A DNA stretch of 64,000 nt from an uncultured Oscillospiraceae bacterium. Its GTDB lineage: Bacteria; Bacillota; Clostridia; Oscillospirales; Oscillospiraceae. The stretch lies in assembly GCA_934589145.1 (NCBI GenBank), contig CAKTNW010000002.1, forward strand, positions 1 through 64,000, written 5' to 3'. Of this stretch, positions 52,737 through 59,659 are shown one piece after another. Positions within the stretch are counted from its first letter, which is position 1. Each line of letters opens with the position of its first letter. Below the pieces are notes generated by a model. It was not told the origin of the DNA and searched no databases. It was given only the letters and a program-made list of their open reading frames with translations. A program made the position numbers and the translations under genes.

Positions 52737-52766
52737 GAAGAAACGGCGCGTTTGCGCCGTTTCTTC
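52737..52766 (+). terminator. Terminator after the MATE gene
   Basis: Thirteen-base perfect stem GAAGAAACGGCGC / GCGCCGTTTCTTC (52737-52749, 52754-52766) with loop GTTT. T-rich bases are within the stem. Confidence 0.75.
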
Positions 52767-52776
52767 CGCGTTGGCC

Positions 52777-52805
52777 TTGACAATTTCCGCCGGGGGCATT
52801 ACAAT
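52777..52805 (+). promoter_or_regulatory. Promoter of the MBL/ATC-hydrolase/methyltransferase operon
   Basis: TTGACA, 17-base spacer, TACAAT. The surrounding sequence closely resembles the promoter at 57849-57877 (shared CTTGACAATT and GCATTACAATA). Confidence 0.8.
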
Positions 52806-52815
52806 AACACAAAAA

Positions 52816-52837
52816 GCGGTTAGATAGCGCTAACCGC
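52816..52837. promoter_or_regulatory. Operator copy 6
   Basis: GCGGTTAG-N6-CTAACCGC, eight-base arms, starting eleven bases after the -10 and so covering the first transcribed bases. Adjacent A/T runs extend the symmetry. Confidence 0.8.
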
Positions 52838-52853
52838 TTTTCTTTGACAAAGA

Positions 52854-52869
52854 GTTAGGCGATGCTAAT
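52854..52869. promoter_or_regulatory. Operator copy 7 (one mismatch)
   Basis: GTTAG-N6-CTAAT, 35 bases downstream of copy 6 (centre to centre) and before the ribosome-binding site. Tandem spacing suggests cooperative binding. Confidence 0.55.
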
Positions 52870-52899
52870 CGCAGGAGAACGATACGGGAGGGCGACGCC

Positions 52900-53763
52900 A
52901 TGTCCAAGAAAGCGACCGAGTTCCAGAAGAAGGAAATGAGCAAAATGTACCGGGGCAAGGAGATCTTCAAGCCGCTGAACACCGGCTGGATCGACGAAAA
53001 TGTGGCCTGCGTCCGGGAGTGGGTGGCCAATATCTTCTTTTACCGCAAGGGTGATACCACCATCATGATCGACGCGGGGTACAACTATGACCCGCTGGCG
53101 GAGAAGATGGGCTGGCTGGGCATCGACCCGGCGTCCATCCGCCACATCCTGATCACCCACCAGGACACCGACCATGTGGGCGCGGTGGAGGCCGACAGCC
53201 CCGGCCTGTTCCGGAACGCCACGCTGTATGTGGGCGAGACCGAGAACAGGTACCTGACCGGCCAGGTGCGCCGGAAGGTCATCTATCACATGTACAAGCT
53301 GCCCCAGGTGACCATCAACAATAAAAAAGTGCTGCTGCAGGACGGCCAGGTCTTTGACATCGACGGCATCAAGATCGAATGCTTCCTGGTGCCGGGCCAT
53401 ACCTGGGGCCACATGGTCTATCTCATCGACGACAAATACCTCTTCACCGGCGACACCATCTGGTTCGGCGCAGACGGCGGGTACAGCTTTATCTCCGCTC
53501 TGGCGGAGGATAACAAGCTGGCCGTCCGGTCGCTGGCGGCGCTGGAGGAGAAGCTGGAAAAGCGGGGGCTGCACCCGCTGTTCATCACCGGACACACCGG
53601 CTGGACGGACAACTTCGCCTTCGCCTTTGCCCACAAGGAGCAGTGGTGCTCCCCCTTCGGCAAGCGCGTCCACGACCCCAACGCCCCCTACGACGCCTAT
53701 GACGAGACCGACGACACCGAGGCCGGGGCAAAGAGCGGCTATCTGAAGGGTGTGGGCAGATGA
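52900..53763 (+). CDS. Metallo-beta-lactamase-fold hydrolase
   Basis: 287-residue MBL-fold protein with the zinc-site motifs THQDTDH (HxxxDH form), PGHTWGH, GDTIWF and a C-terminal TGHTG histidine. Such proteins hydrolyse thioesters, lactones or other esters. GGGAGG lies about eight bases before the ATG. First gene of a three-gene operon in which each stop overlaps the next start. Substrate unknown; operon partners suggest processing of a thiazoline or amino-acid derived compound. Confidence 0.9.
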   Translation: MSKKATEFQKKEMSKMYRGKEIFKPLNTGWIDENVACVREWVANIFFYRKGDTTIMIDAGYNYDPLAEKMGWLGIDPASIRHILITHQDTDHVGAVEADSPGLFRNATLYVGETENRYLTGQVRRKVIYHMYKLPQVTINNKKVLLQDGQVFDIDGIKIECFLVPGHTWGHMVYLIDDKYLFTGDTIWFGADGGYSFISALAEDNKLAVRSLAALEEKLEKRGLHPLFITGHTGWTDNFAFAFAHKEQWCSPFGKRVHDPNAPYDAYDETDDTEAGAKSGYLKGVGR

Positions 53764-54461
53764 AGGACAGCCAGCTGCAATTTGACCGCACTTGCCATGT
53801 GCTGTACTCCAGGCCCTGCAAGAGGGAGATCCGGCAGAAGATCGCCCTCCACTATCCGCGGGAGCAGCGGGAGGCGGTGTGGGAGCAGGTACAGCGGCAG
53901 TATGTGGACTTTCTCGCCGACTGGCGCACCGACCTGGGCGGGAAGAAGAACTTCCACAACGGGGCGGGCGGCACCTATGACTGCATCGCCATCTTGAGCT
54001 ACTATGTGGTCTGTAAGGCGGTGACTTCCTTCCGGGAGATCGAGGAGATGGAGGAGAACCTGATCCTGCCCGCCTTCCGCAGGCTGAAATTCGTGGACTG
54101 CAACAAGCCCTTCTGGCGCAGGCTCATGTATCGGGCGTTCACCTCGGCCAAGGCGGGCTGTGACAGGTGGCACGATTATGAGATGAAGGTGGCGCCCTTT
54201 GAGAAGGACAAGCCCATCTATTATGAGTTTACGGCGTGTCCCGCAGCGGAATTTGCCATCAGGAACGGGCTGACGGACATCATGCCCGCTCTGTGCAACG
54301 TAGACTATGTGTCCATGGAGCTGATCCACGCGCGGCTGGTGCGCACCACCACCTGCGCCAACGGCTGCAAGTGCGACTACACCATCTGCGGCGACCGGGA
54401 TCCCTATCTGAAGGCGCACCCGGAGTACCGGGATGAGGCTGGCTATCGGAGGAATGTATGA
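53760..54461 (+). CDS. L-2-amino-thiazoline-4-carboxylic acid hydrolase-like protein
   Basis: 233-residue protein resembling the ATC hydrolase family, named for a ring-opening enzyme acting on a thiazoline carboxylate in Pseudomonas cysteine synthesis. Features are the FHNGAGGTYDCIAI segment near the middle and the C-terminal TTCANGCKCDYTICGD segment, whose three cysteines could bind a metal or supply a nucleophile. The ATG overlaps the MBL stop. Family assignment is from overall pattern; activity on ATC itself is not implied. Confidence 0.8.
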   Translation: MKDSQLQFDRTCHVLYSRPCKREIRQKIALHYPREQREAVWEQVQRQYVDFLADWRTDLGGKKNFHNGAGGTYDCIAILSYYVVCKAVTSFREIEEMEENLILPAFRRLKFVDCNKPFWRRLMYRAFTSAKAGCDRWHDYEMKVAPFEKDKPIYYEFTACPAAEFAIRNGLTDIMPALCNVDYVSMELIHARLVRTTTCANGCKCDYTICGDRDPYLKAHPEYRDEAGYRRNV

Positions 54462-55288
54462 AATACCATATCGAAAAAAACACCGTGCAGGAGACGCTGG
54501 TGATCCCCCTGTACGGGCGGAAGATGTGCTCGACGCTGTATCCGCGGCTGTTCTATGATGAAACGGCCATCCGGCTGATGGATGAGATTGACTACGACTT
54601 TACTCTGCTGGAGAAGAAGTCCAGAAGCCTGATGCAGCGCTTCGGTTTTCTGGAGGCGGCCATGCGGCAGAACGACCTGGCCTGGGAGGTGCGGGACTAT
54701 CTGGCCAGCCATCCCGACGCGGCGGTGGTCAACCTGGGCTGCGGGCTGGACAACACCGGCCGGAGCTGCGACAACGGCAGGTGCAGGATCTACAATCTGG
54801 ACTTTCCCGACGTGATCAGAGTGCGCGACGAGCTGCTGCCCGCCGGAGAGCGGGAGGAGAACATCCCCTGCGACCTGAACGACACCGGGTGGTTCGGAAA
54901 GATCGACGCGTCCGGCGGCGCGGTGTTCTTCGCGGCGGGGGTGTTCTACTACTTCCTGACGGAGCAGGTCAAGGCGCTGGTGCAGGCCATGCACGCCGCC
55001 TTCCCCGGCGGACGGCTGGTGTTCGACGCCGCCAACCGCAAGGCGGTGAAGCTGATGCTGAAGACCTGGCTCAAGACCGCCGAGATCCAGGATGTGGGGG
55101 CGTACTTCGCCGTGGCGGACGCCAAAAAGGAGCTGTCCCCCTGGGCGCTGGGCATGCAGGTGTCCAGCCGCGGCTACATGCTGGGCTATCATGACCTGAA
55201 GGATCCCTCTGTCAGCGGGTTCTTCCGCTTCCTGTCCCGCGTGGGCGACAACAGCATGAACATGCAGATCGTCCGTTTGGAATTCTGA
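54458..55288 (+). CDS. Class I SAM-dependent methyltransferase, LCM/TcmP-like
   Basis: 276-residue methyltransferase of the leucine carboxyl methyltransferase (TcmP-like) family. The SAM motif VVNLGCGLDNTGRSC at about residues 89-103 and the NLDFPDVIRVRDELLP segment are characteristic. Such enzymes methylate carboxylates or hydroxyls of small molecules. Overlaps the preceding gene (ATGA). With the MBL and ATC-hydrolase-like proteins it forms a compact small-molecule processing operon. A strong terminator follows. Confidence 0.9.
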   Translation: MKYHIEKNTVQETLVIPLYGRKMCSTLYPRLFYDETAIRLMDEIDYDFTLLEKKSRSLMQRFGFLEAAMRQNDLAWEVRDYLASHPDAAVVNLGCGLDNTGRSCDNGRCRIYNLDFPDVIRVRDELLPAGEREENIPCDLNDTGWFGKIDASGGAVFFAAGVFYYFLTEQVKALVQAMHAAFPGGRLVFDAANRKAVKLMLKTWLKTAEIQDVGAYFAVADAKKELSPWALGMQVSSRGYMLGYHDLKDPSVSGFFRFLSRVGDNSMNMQIVRLEF

Positions 55289-55296
55289 CAGCATAG

Positions 55297-55329
55297 AAAA
55301 AGACCTCCGGGGCTCCGGAGGCCTTTTTT
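55297..55329. terminator. Bidirectional intrinsic terminator
   Basis: AAAAAG-CCTCCGG / CCGGAGG-CTTTTTT stem with loop GGCT, between the convergent methyltransferase and P-type ATPase genes. Confidence 0.9.
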
Positions 55330-55337
55330 ATGTGCGG

Positions 55338-57425
55338 TTATTTGTTTTCGTCGGGCAGCAGGTCGGTCATGCTCTTGAGACTGATGCCCAGGGTGGACAT
55401 ATTGTGCAGCAGCGCGGAGGTGGTGGGCGGCAGAATGCCCGCCACGCCCAGCACGATCAGCGAGAAGTTGAAGCCCACGATGAATCGGTAGTTCCGGTGG
55501 ATACGGGCCATCAGCGCCTCGCCCAGCTTCCGCAGCGTCACCAGCTCGAAGAGATCCTCAGAGGCGATGGTGATGTCGGCGATCTCCCGGGCGATGGCCG
55601 CGCCGGTGGAGATGGCGATGCCTGCGTCGGCCTCCGACAGGGCGGGGGAGTCGTTGACGCCGTCGCCCACCATGATGACGGTGTGTCCGGCGGCCTTTTC
55701 CCGGCGGATGAACTCCGCCTTGTCCTCCGGCAGGACTTCCGCGAACACGGCGTCCACGCCTACCTGACGGGCCACGGCCTCGGCGGTCTTGCGGTTGTCG
55801 CCAGTCATCATGACCACCTTGGCGATGCCGCAGTCGTGCAGCGCCTGCACGGCGGCGCGGGCCTCCTTACGCAGGGGATCGAAGATGCAGATGACGGCGG
55901 CCAGCTCTCCGGCGATGCACAGGTACAGATGGGAGTACGCCTCGGGCAGGCTGTCGAATTTCTCCTGCTCGCCCTCCGGCACACGGCAGCCCTCGTCCTC
56001 GAACACGAAGTGGGCGCTGCCGATCAGCACCGAGCGGCCCTCTACCATGCTGGAGATGCCGTGGGCCACCACATACTGCACCTGGGAGTGATACTCCTCG
56101 TGGGACAGGCCACGCACCTTGGCCTCCTCCACCACGGCGTTGGCCATGGAGTGGGGGTAATGCTCCTCCAGACAGGCGGCCAGCCGCAGCATATCCGGCT
56201 CCTTATAGTCGCCGAAGGTGACGATCTGGGCCACCTTGGGGGTGGCGTAGGTGAGGGTGCCGGTCTTGTCGAACACGATGGTGTCGGCCTTGGACACGGC
56301 CTCCAGGAAGCGGCCGCCCTTGACGGAAATGCGGTGGCCGCTGCTCTCCCGCATGGCGGACAGCACCGCAATGGGGATGGCCAGCTTCAGCGCGCAGGAG
56401 AAGTCCACCATCAGCACCGCCAGCGTCTTGGTGATGTTGCGGGTCAGGGCATAGGTCAGCGCCGTGCCGCCCAGGGTGTAGGGCACCAGACGGTCGGCCA
56501 GGCGGGCGGCCTTGTCCTCGGCGGTGGATTTCAGCTTCTCCAACTCCTCGATCATGTGGACGATGCGGTCGTAGCGGCCGCTGCCGGAGGCTTTCTCCAC
56601 CTGAATGACGCACTCGCCCTCCTCGGCCACGGTGCCGGCATACACATAGCTGCCGGGCCGCTTGGGAACGGGCATGGATTCGCCGGTCATGGAGGCCTGG
56701 TTCACCATAGCCTCGCCGGAGATCACCTTGCCGTCCAGGGGGATCATGCTGCCGGTGCGGACGATGACGCAGTCACCGGCCTTCACATCGGAGACGGGAA
56801 CCAGCACCTCGGTGTCGTTCACCTGGAGCCAGACCTTATCCACGTTCAGGCTCATGGCACCGGCCAGATCGGCCACGGACTTCTTGTGGGTCCACTCCTC
56901 CAGGATCTCGCCCAGCCGCAGCATGAACATGACAGAGCTGGCGGTGGAGAAGTCGCCCCGGACGATGGACACCGTTACGGCGGTGGCGTCCAGCACCGCC
57001 ACGGACAGCTTACCGTGCCACAGCGCCTTCAGGCCCTCCTTGATGTACTTCACGGAACGGATCACCGCCAGCGCCGAGGTGATGGGGAGGGGCAGGAACA
57101 GCTTGGAGATGCACCGCCGCACGACGGTCATGACCAGCTTGTCCTCAAACTCCCGGTTCAGGGCGCGGGAGGTGTGCTCCGGCACCAGATCCATGGCCTC
57201 GGCCTTGGGGAAGGAGAAGGATGCCAGGGCGGCGATGACATCGCCGCGCTTTCCGGCATAGAGCACCACGGCGTCCTGGGTACGGTCGTAGACCTTCACC
57301 TCATTTACACCGTCAATGCCGCGCAGATAGTATTCCAGTACGTCCGCCTGGTGCAGCGTCATGTATCCGCAGTGCAGATGTACCCGCAGACGCCCGGCGG
57401 ATTCGTGGAGAATGTTGCATTTCAT
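55338..57425 (-). CDS. P1B-type heavy-metal ATPase with unusual SCA motif
   Basis: 695-residue P-type ATPase. An N-terminal HMA-like domain without CxxC comes first. TGES, the phosphorylation motif DKTGTLT, the HP-type segment EEHYPHSMANAV and MVGDGVNDSPAL are all present. The metal-site segment reads DFSCALKLAIP, with SCA where Cu, Zn and Cd pumps have CPC or a close variant, so the transported metal is uncertain; iron, manganese or haem-type cargo should be considered. It lies 12 bases downstream of a DUF6110-like gene and is likely cotranscribed with it. Confidence 0.88.
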   Translation of the reverse strand: MKCNILHESAGRLRVHLHCGYMTLHQADVLEYYLRGIDGVNEVKVYDRTQDAVVLYAGKRGDVIAALASFSFPKAEAMDLVPEHTSRALNREFEDKLVMTVVRRCISKLFLPLPITSALAVIRSVKYIKEGLKALWHGKLSVAVLDATAVTVSIVRGDFSTASSVMFMLRLGEILEEWTHKKSVADLAGAMSLNVDKVWLQVNDTEVLVPVSDVKAGDCVIVRTGSMIPLDGKVISGEAMVNQASMTGESMPVPKRPGSYVYAGTVAEEGECVIQVEKASGSGRYDRIVHMIEELEKLKSTAEDKAARLADRLVPYTLGGTALTYALTRNITKTLAVLMVDFSCALKLAIPIAVLSAMRESSGHRISVKGGRFLEAVSKADTIVFDKTGTLTYATPKVAQIVTFGDYKEPDMLRLAACLEEHYPHSMANAVVEEAKVRGLSHEEYHSQVQYVVAHGISSMVEGRSVLIGSAHFVFEDEGCRVPEGEQEKFDSLPEAYSHLYLCIAGELAAVICIFDPLRKEARAAVQALHDCGIAKVVMMTGDNRKTAEAVARQVGVDAVFAEVLPEDKAEFIRREKAAGHTVIMVGDGVNDSPALSEADAGIAISTGAAIAREIADITIASEDLFELVTLRKLGEALMARIHRNYRFIVGFNFSLIVLGVAGILPPTTSALLHNMSTLGISLKSMTDLLPDENK

Positions 57426-57437
57426 AGCGGTTTCGCG

Positions 57438-57707
57438 TTACTCGGCGCTGGCTTCTTCCTTGGAAGTGTCCTCCACCACGGCGGCGGTAGCCTCTTCGGC
57501 CCGCTGCTCGTTGATGGCCTTGGCGTCGGCGTAGATATCCTCGGCGTTCTCGCGGACGGTGGTGACGGTCTCCATCACGCTGTCCTTGGCGCGCAGCACG
57601 GCGGCGGTGGTGTGGGTATAGACCTTCTTGGCGTCCTTGCTGCTGAGCATCTTGATACCGGCGGTGCCGAACAGCACACCGGCAGCGAACAGACCAAATT
57701 TCTTCAT
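57438..57707 (-). CDS. DUF6110-like small membrane protein
   Basis: 89 residues. The N-terminal segment MKKFGLFAAGVLFGTAGIKML is a membrane anchor, followed by an acidic helical tail. Small proteins of this kind are found beside P1B-type ATPases in gut Firmicutes and may assist them; the family name is given from memory of that pattern. GGAGG precedes the start and the ATPase follows. Confidence 0.75.
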   Translation of the reverse strand: MKKFGLFAAGVLFGTAGIKMLSSKDAKKVYTHTTAAVLRAKDSVMETVTTVRENAEDIYADAKAINEQRAEEATAAVVEDTSKEEASAE

Positions 57708-57750
57708 CGTAAATTACCTCCTGATTCCTATAAATAAAAGTTTCGGTAAA

Positions 57751-57796
57751 GCGAAGCTTCGCCTGTACTATATCATGGAAGATGGGGTGAAATCAA
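57751..57796 (-). promoter_or_regulatory. Promoter and palindrome of the P-type ATPase operon
   Basis: Minus strand TTGATT (57796-57791), 18-base spacer, TATAGT (57772-57767), followed four bases on by the perfect palindrome GCGAAGCTTCGC (57751-57762). The palindrome covers the expected start site and differs from the GTTAG operator, suggesting a separate metal sensor. Confidence 0.5.
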
Positions 57797-57848
57797 GACT
57801 TTTTCATGAGAAAAGTGACGAAAATGCCCCATTCTGTCCATCGTTTCC

Positions 57849-57877
57849 TTGACAATTCCGAACCTTCGCATTACAAT
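57849..57877 (+). promoter_or_regulatory. Promoter of the BAAT-type hydrolase gene
   Basis: TTGACA, 17-base spacer, TACAAT, near-identical in core and flanks to the promoter at 52777-52805. Confidence 0.8.
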
Positions 57878-57888
57878 AGCAGACGTGA

Positions 57889-57904
57889 GTTAGATATGGC
57901 TAAC
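57889..57904. promoter_or_regulatory. Operator copy 8
   Basis: Exact GTTAG-N6-CTAAC, eleven bases after the -10, overlapping the expected start of transcription. Confidence 0.75.
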
Positions 57905-57968
57905 CATACTGGCAGGCGGCATCGGCGGCGATGCTGCCGCAGCAGAGCTTGCGAAGGGAGGAAGGCAT

Positions 57969-58898
57969 ATGAAACACCTTCATTTTGACATTGACCGGGA
58001 CGGCTTTTACGGCGCATATTGGACGGGCACGGCACAGAGCGACTGCGCCGTGATCGCCATGCTGGGGGACGACCCGGAGGACTATATGGCCCGCTCGGCG
58101 GTGAAATGGCTGCTGAAGCTGGGGGTAAACGTGATGACCATGTCGCCGGGAAAGAAGGACTACGGCCACCACAACTATCCGCTGGAGCGGATCGAAAGCG
58201 CCATCGCCTGGCTGAAGGCCCACGGAAACCGGAAGCTGGGCATTGCCGGCGCGTCCACCACCGGCACGCTGGCCCTGACGGCGGCCTCCTATTTTCCGGA
58301 GCTGACGCTGACCATCGCCATGACGCCCAGCGACTTTGTGTGGCAGGGCTTCATGCAGGGGAAGAAGGACGGCTGCAAGGAGTGGCCCGTCCCCGGTGAA
58401 TCCCTGTTCTCCTATCGCGGTGAGCCCCTGCCCTATATGCCCTTTTGCTATCCCCATCCCCAGTACTGGCAGGTCATTGCCCAGGAGACCAAGCAAGCCG
58501 GAGCGATGCTGGCGTCCCGGAAACTGTTTGACGATTCGGAGGCAGCCCACCCCATCACGGAGGCAGAGACCATCCGGGTGGAGAACATCCAGGGCCATCT
58601 GCTGCTGATCGGCGCGGCGGACGATGTGCTGTGGGATACGGAAAAGTACATCCGCCGCATGGAGCGGCGTCTGGCGGAACGGCCCCACGCCTGCACCGTG
58701 GAGGCCGCCGTGTATGACCATGGCACCCATTTCGTGTTTCCGGAGGGGATGCTGAAAACCATGCTGCCGGTGGGCGCCGACCTGTTCGTAAAGCTGGCCT
58801 TCCGCGAGGCCAGGGTATTTCCCCGGGAATGCAAGGCGACCCGCCTGGATATCCAGCGCCGGGTGGTCAAGGCCCTTGCGGACTGGCAGAAGAAATAA
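57969..58898 (+). CDS. Acyl-CoA thioester hydrolase/BAAT C-terminal-type alpha/beta hydrolase
   Basis: 309-residue alpha/beta hydrolase resembling the C-terminal domain of bile acid-CoA:amino acid N-acyltransferases and acyl-CoA thioesterases. The nucleophile elbow is GASTTG at about residues 93-98; the acid is probably in LIGAADDVLWD and the base in DHGTHFVFP. GGGAGG lies eight bases before the ATG. Promoter and operator match those of the MBL operon, so the same regulator should control both. The substrate, a thioester, ester or amide, is unknown. Confidence 0.85.
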   Translation: MKHLHFDIDRDGFYGAYWTGTAQSDCAVIAMLGDDPEDYMARSAVKWLLKLGVNVMTMSPGKKDYGHHNYPLERIESAIAWLKAHGNRKLGIAGASTTGTLALTAASYFPELTLTIAMTPSDFVWQGFMQGKKDGCKEWPVPGESLFSYRGEPLPYMPFCYPHPQYWQVIAQETKQAGAMLASRKLFDDSEAAHPITEAETIRVENIQGHLLLIGAADDVLWDTEKYIRRMERRLAERPHACTVEAAVYDHGTHFVFPEGMLKTMLPVGADLFVKLAFREARVFPRECKATRLDIQRRVVKALADWQKK

Positions 58899-58900
58899 AG

Positions 58901-58930
58901 AATACGGGAAGCGGCAGCTTCCCGTATTTT
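58901..58930. terminator. Bidirectional intrinsic terminator
   Basis: AATACGGGAAGC / GCTTCCCGTATT (58901-58912, 58917-58928) with loop GGCA, ending in T4, between convergent genes. Confidence 0.9.
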
Positions 58931-58932
58931 CA

Positions 58933-59241
58933 TCAGCAGGCGTCCTTGGCGTCCTCCGGCCAGTCGAAGGACATCCAGTCGGACACATAGTCCTTGACCT
59001 CCTCGATCCAGTCCAGATGCTTGGGGTGGCGGAAGAAGTCGTTCAACTGCTCCGGCGCGTCAATGTGCATGCGGATCATGATATCCGCGTTGGAGTCCCT
59101 TGCGGTGGCGCACCGGCTCACCTCTGCGTCGTGCAGGAAGGGAAGCTCCCATTCCAAATCCGCGTACACCTTGCGGCAATGGAAATAAAGGAGGGTCACG
59201 TCCGCGTCTTTCTTCAGCTTCAACAGAATATAATGTACCAT
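58933..59241 (-). CDS. Dabb-family (stress-responsive A/B barrel) protein
   Basis: 102-residue single-domain protein with the Dabb start MVHYILLKLKKDAD and the conserved late segment HPKHLDWIEEV. Dabb proteins are dimeric alpha/beta barrels, sometimes oxygenases or cyclases and often of unknown role. GGAGG lies shortly before the start. It converges on the BAAT-type hydrolase gene; operon partners are absent. Confidence 0.88.
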   Translation of the reverse strand: MVHYILLKLKKDADVTLLYFHCRKVYADLEWELPFLHDAEVSRCATARDSNADIMIRMHIDAPEQLNDFFRHPKHLDWIEEVKDYVSDWMSFDWPEDAKDAC

Positions 59242-59481
59242 TCAAAAGACCTCCTTCAAAAATAATAAAAGAAGATACCGCAAAATGTGTCGGTTGTCAA
59301 GTGCTTTTTCGGCGTTTTATACATATTGAATATATGCAATTTGTGCAAAAGATTCAAAAAATTGAGAAAACGGCGCTTTCATCCGGGAAAGTGCGAAAGA
59401 AATATGTTTATTTTTTCACAAAAAATTTCTTGAAAAGGGAAGTAAGTTTAAAGCGAATTTCCGTTCTTTGCTGCATCCACA

Positions 59482-59510
59482 TTGCAAACCTCAGAGACAA
59501 GCGCTATAAC
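59482..59510 (+). promoter_or_regulatory. Orphan promoter upstream of no known gene
   Basis: TTGCAA, 17-base spacer, TATAAC on the plus strand, followed six bases later by operator copy 9. Confidence 0.65.
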
Positions 59511-59516
59511 AGAGCG

Positions 59517-59532
59517 GTTAGCGACAACTAGC
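59517..59532. promoter_or_regulatory. Operator copy 9 (one mismatch)
   Basis: GTTAG-N6-CTAGC at the expected start of the orphan transcript. Confidence 0.6.
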
Positions 59533-59659
59533 TTTAGAACGGTAAGTTTCGGATCAACCTGAAGGGGATGGAGGCTATGGTGGGCTTGCCGATGCGATAC
59601 CGTGTTTTCCGGAAGAGGATGCGGCATGGTACCAGCGTTGGTTCAGGCCGCGTGATGGC

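Larger units (their letters stand above)
59242..59659. other. Intergenic region with a regulated orphan promoter
   Basis: 418 bases. The left half is AT-rich and carries nothing recognised beyond the Dabb promoter region. The right half holds a near-consensus plus-strand promoter (59482-59510), operator copy 9 (59517-59532) and a possible 31-codon frame (59568-59663, MEAMVGLPMRYRV...) with purine-rich GGATGGAGG around its first codons. The frame ends at the convergent pseudouridine synthase stop. Confidence 0.6.

Noticed and set aside
52813..52840. Operator copy 6 read as a plain terminator of the upstream MATE gene
   Set aside because: A separate 13-bp terminator stem already follows the MATE gene at 52737-52766, and copy 6 lies after a strong promoter at operator distance.
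55332..57737. An 801-codon plus-strand frame opposite the P-type ATPase
   Set aside because: Shadow of the ATPase gene; His/Gly/Val-rich with no motifs.
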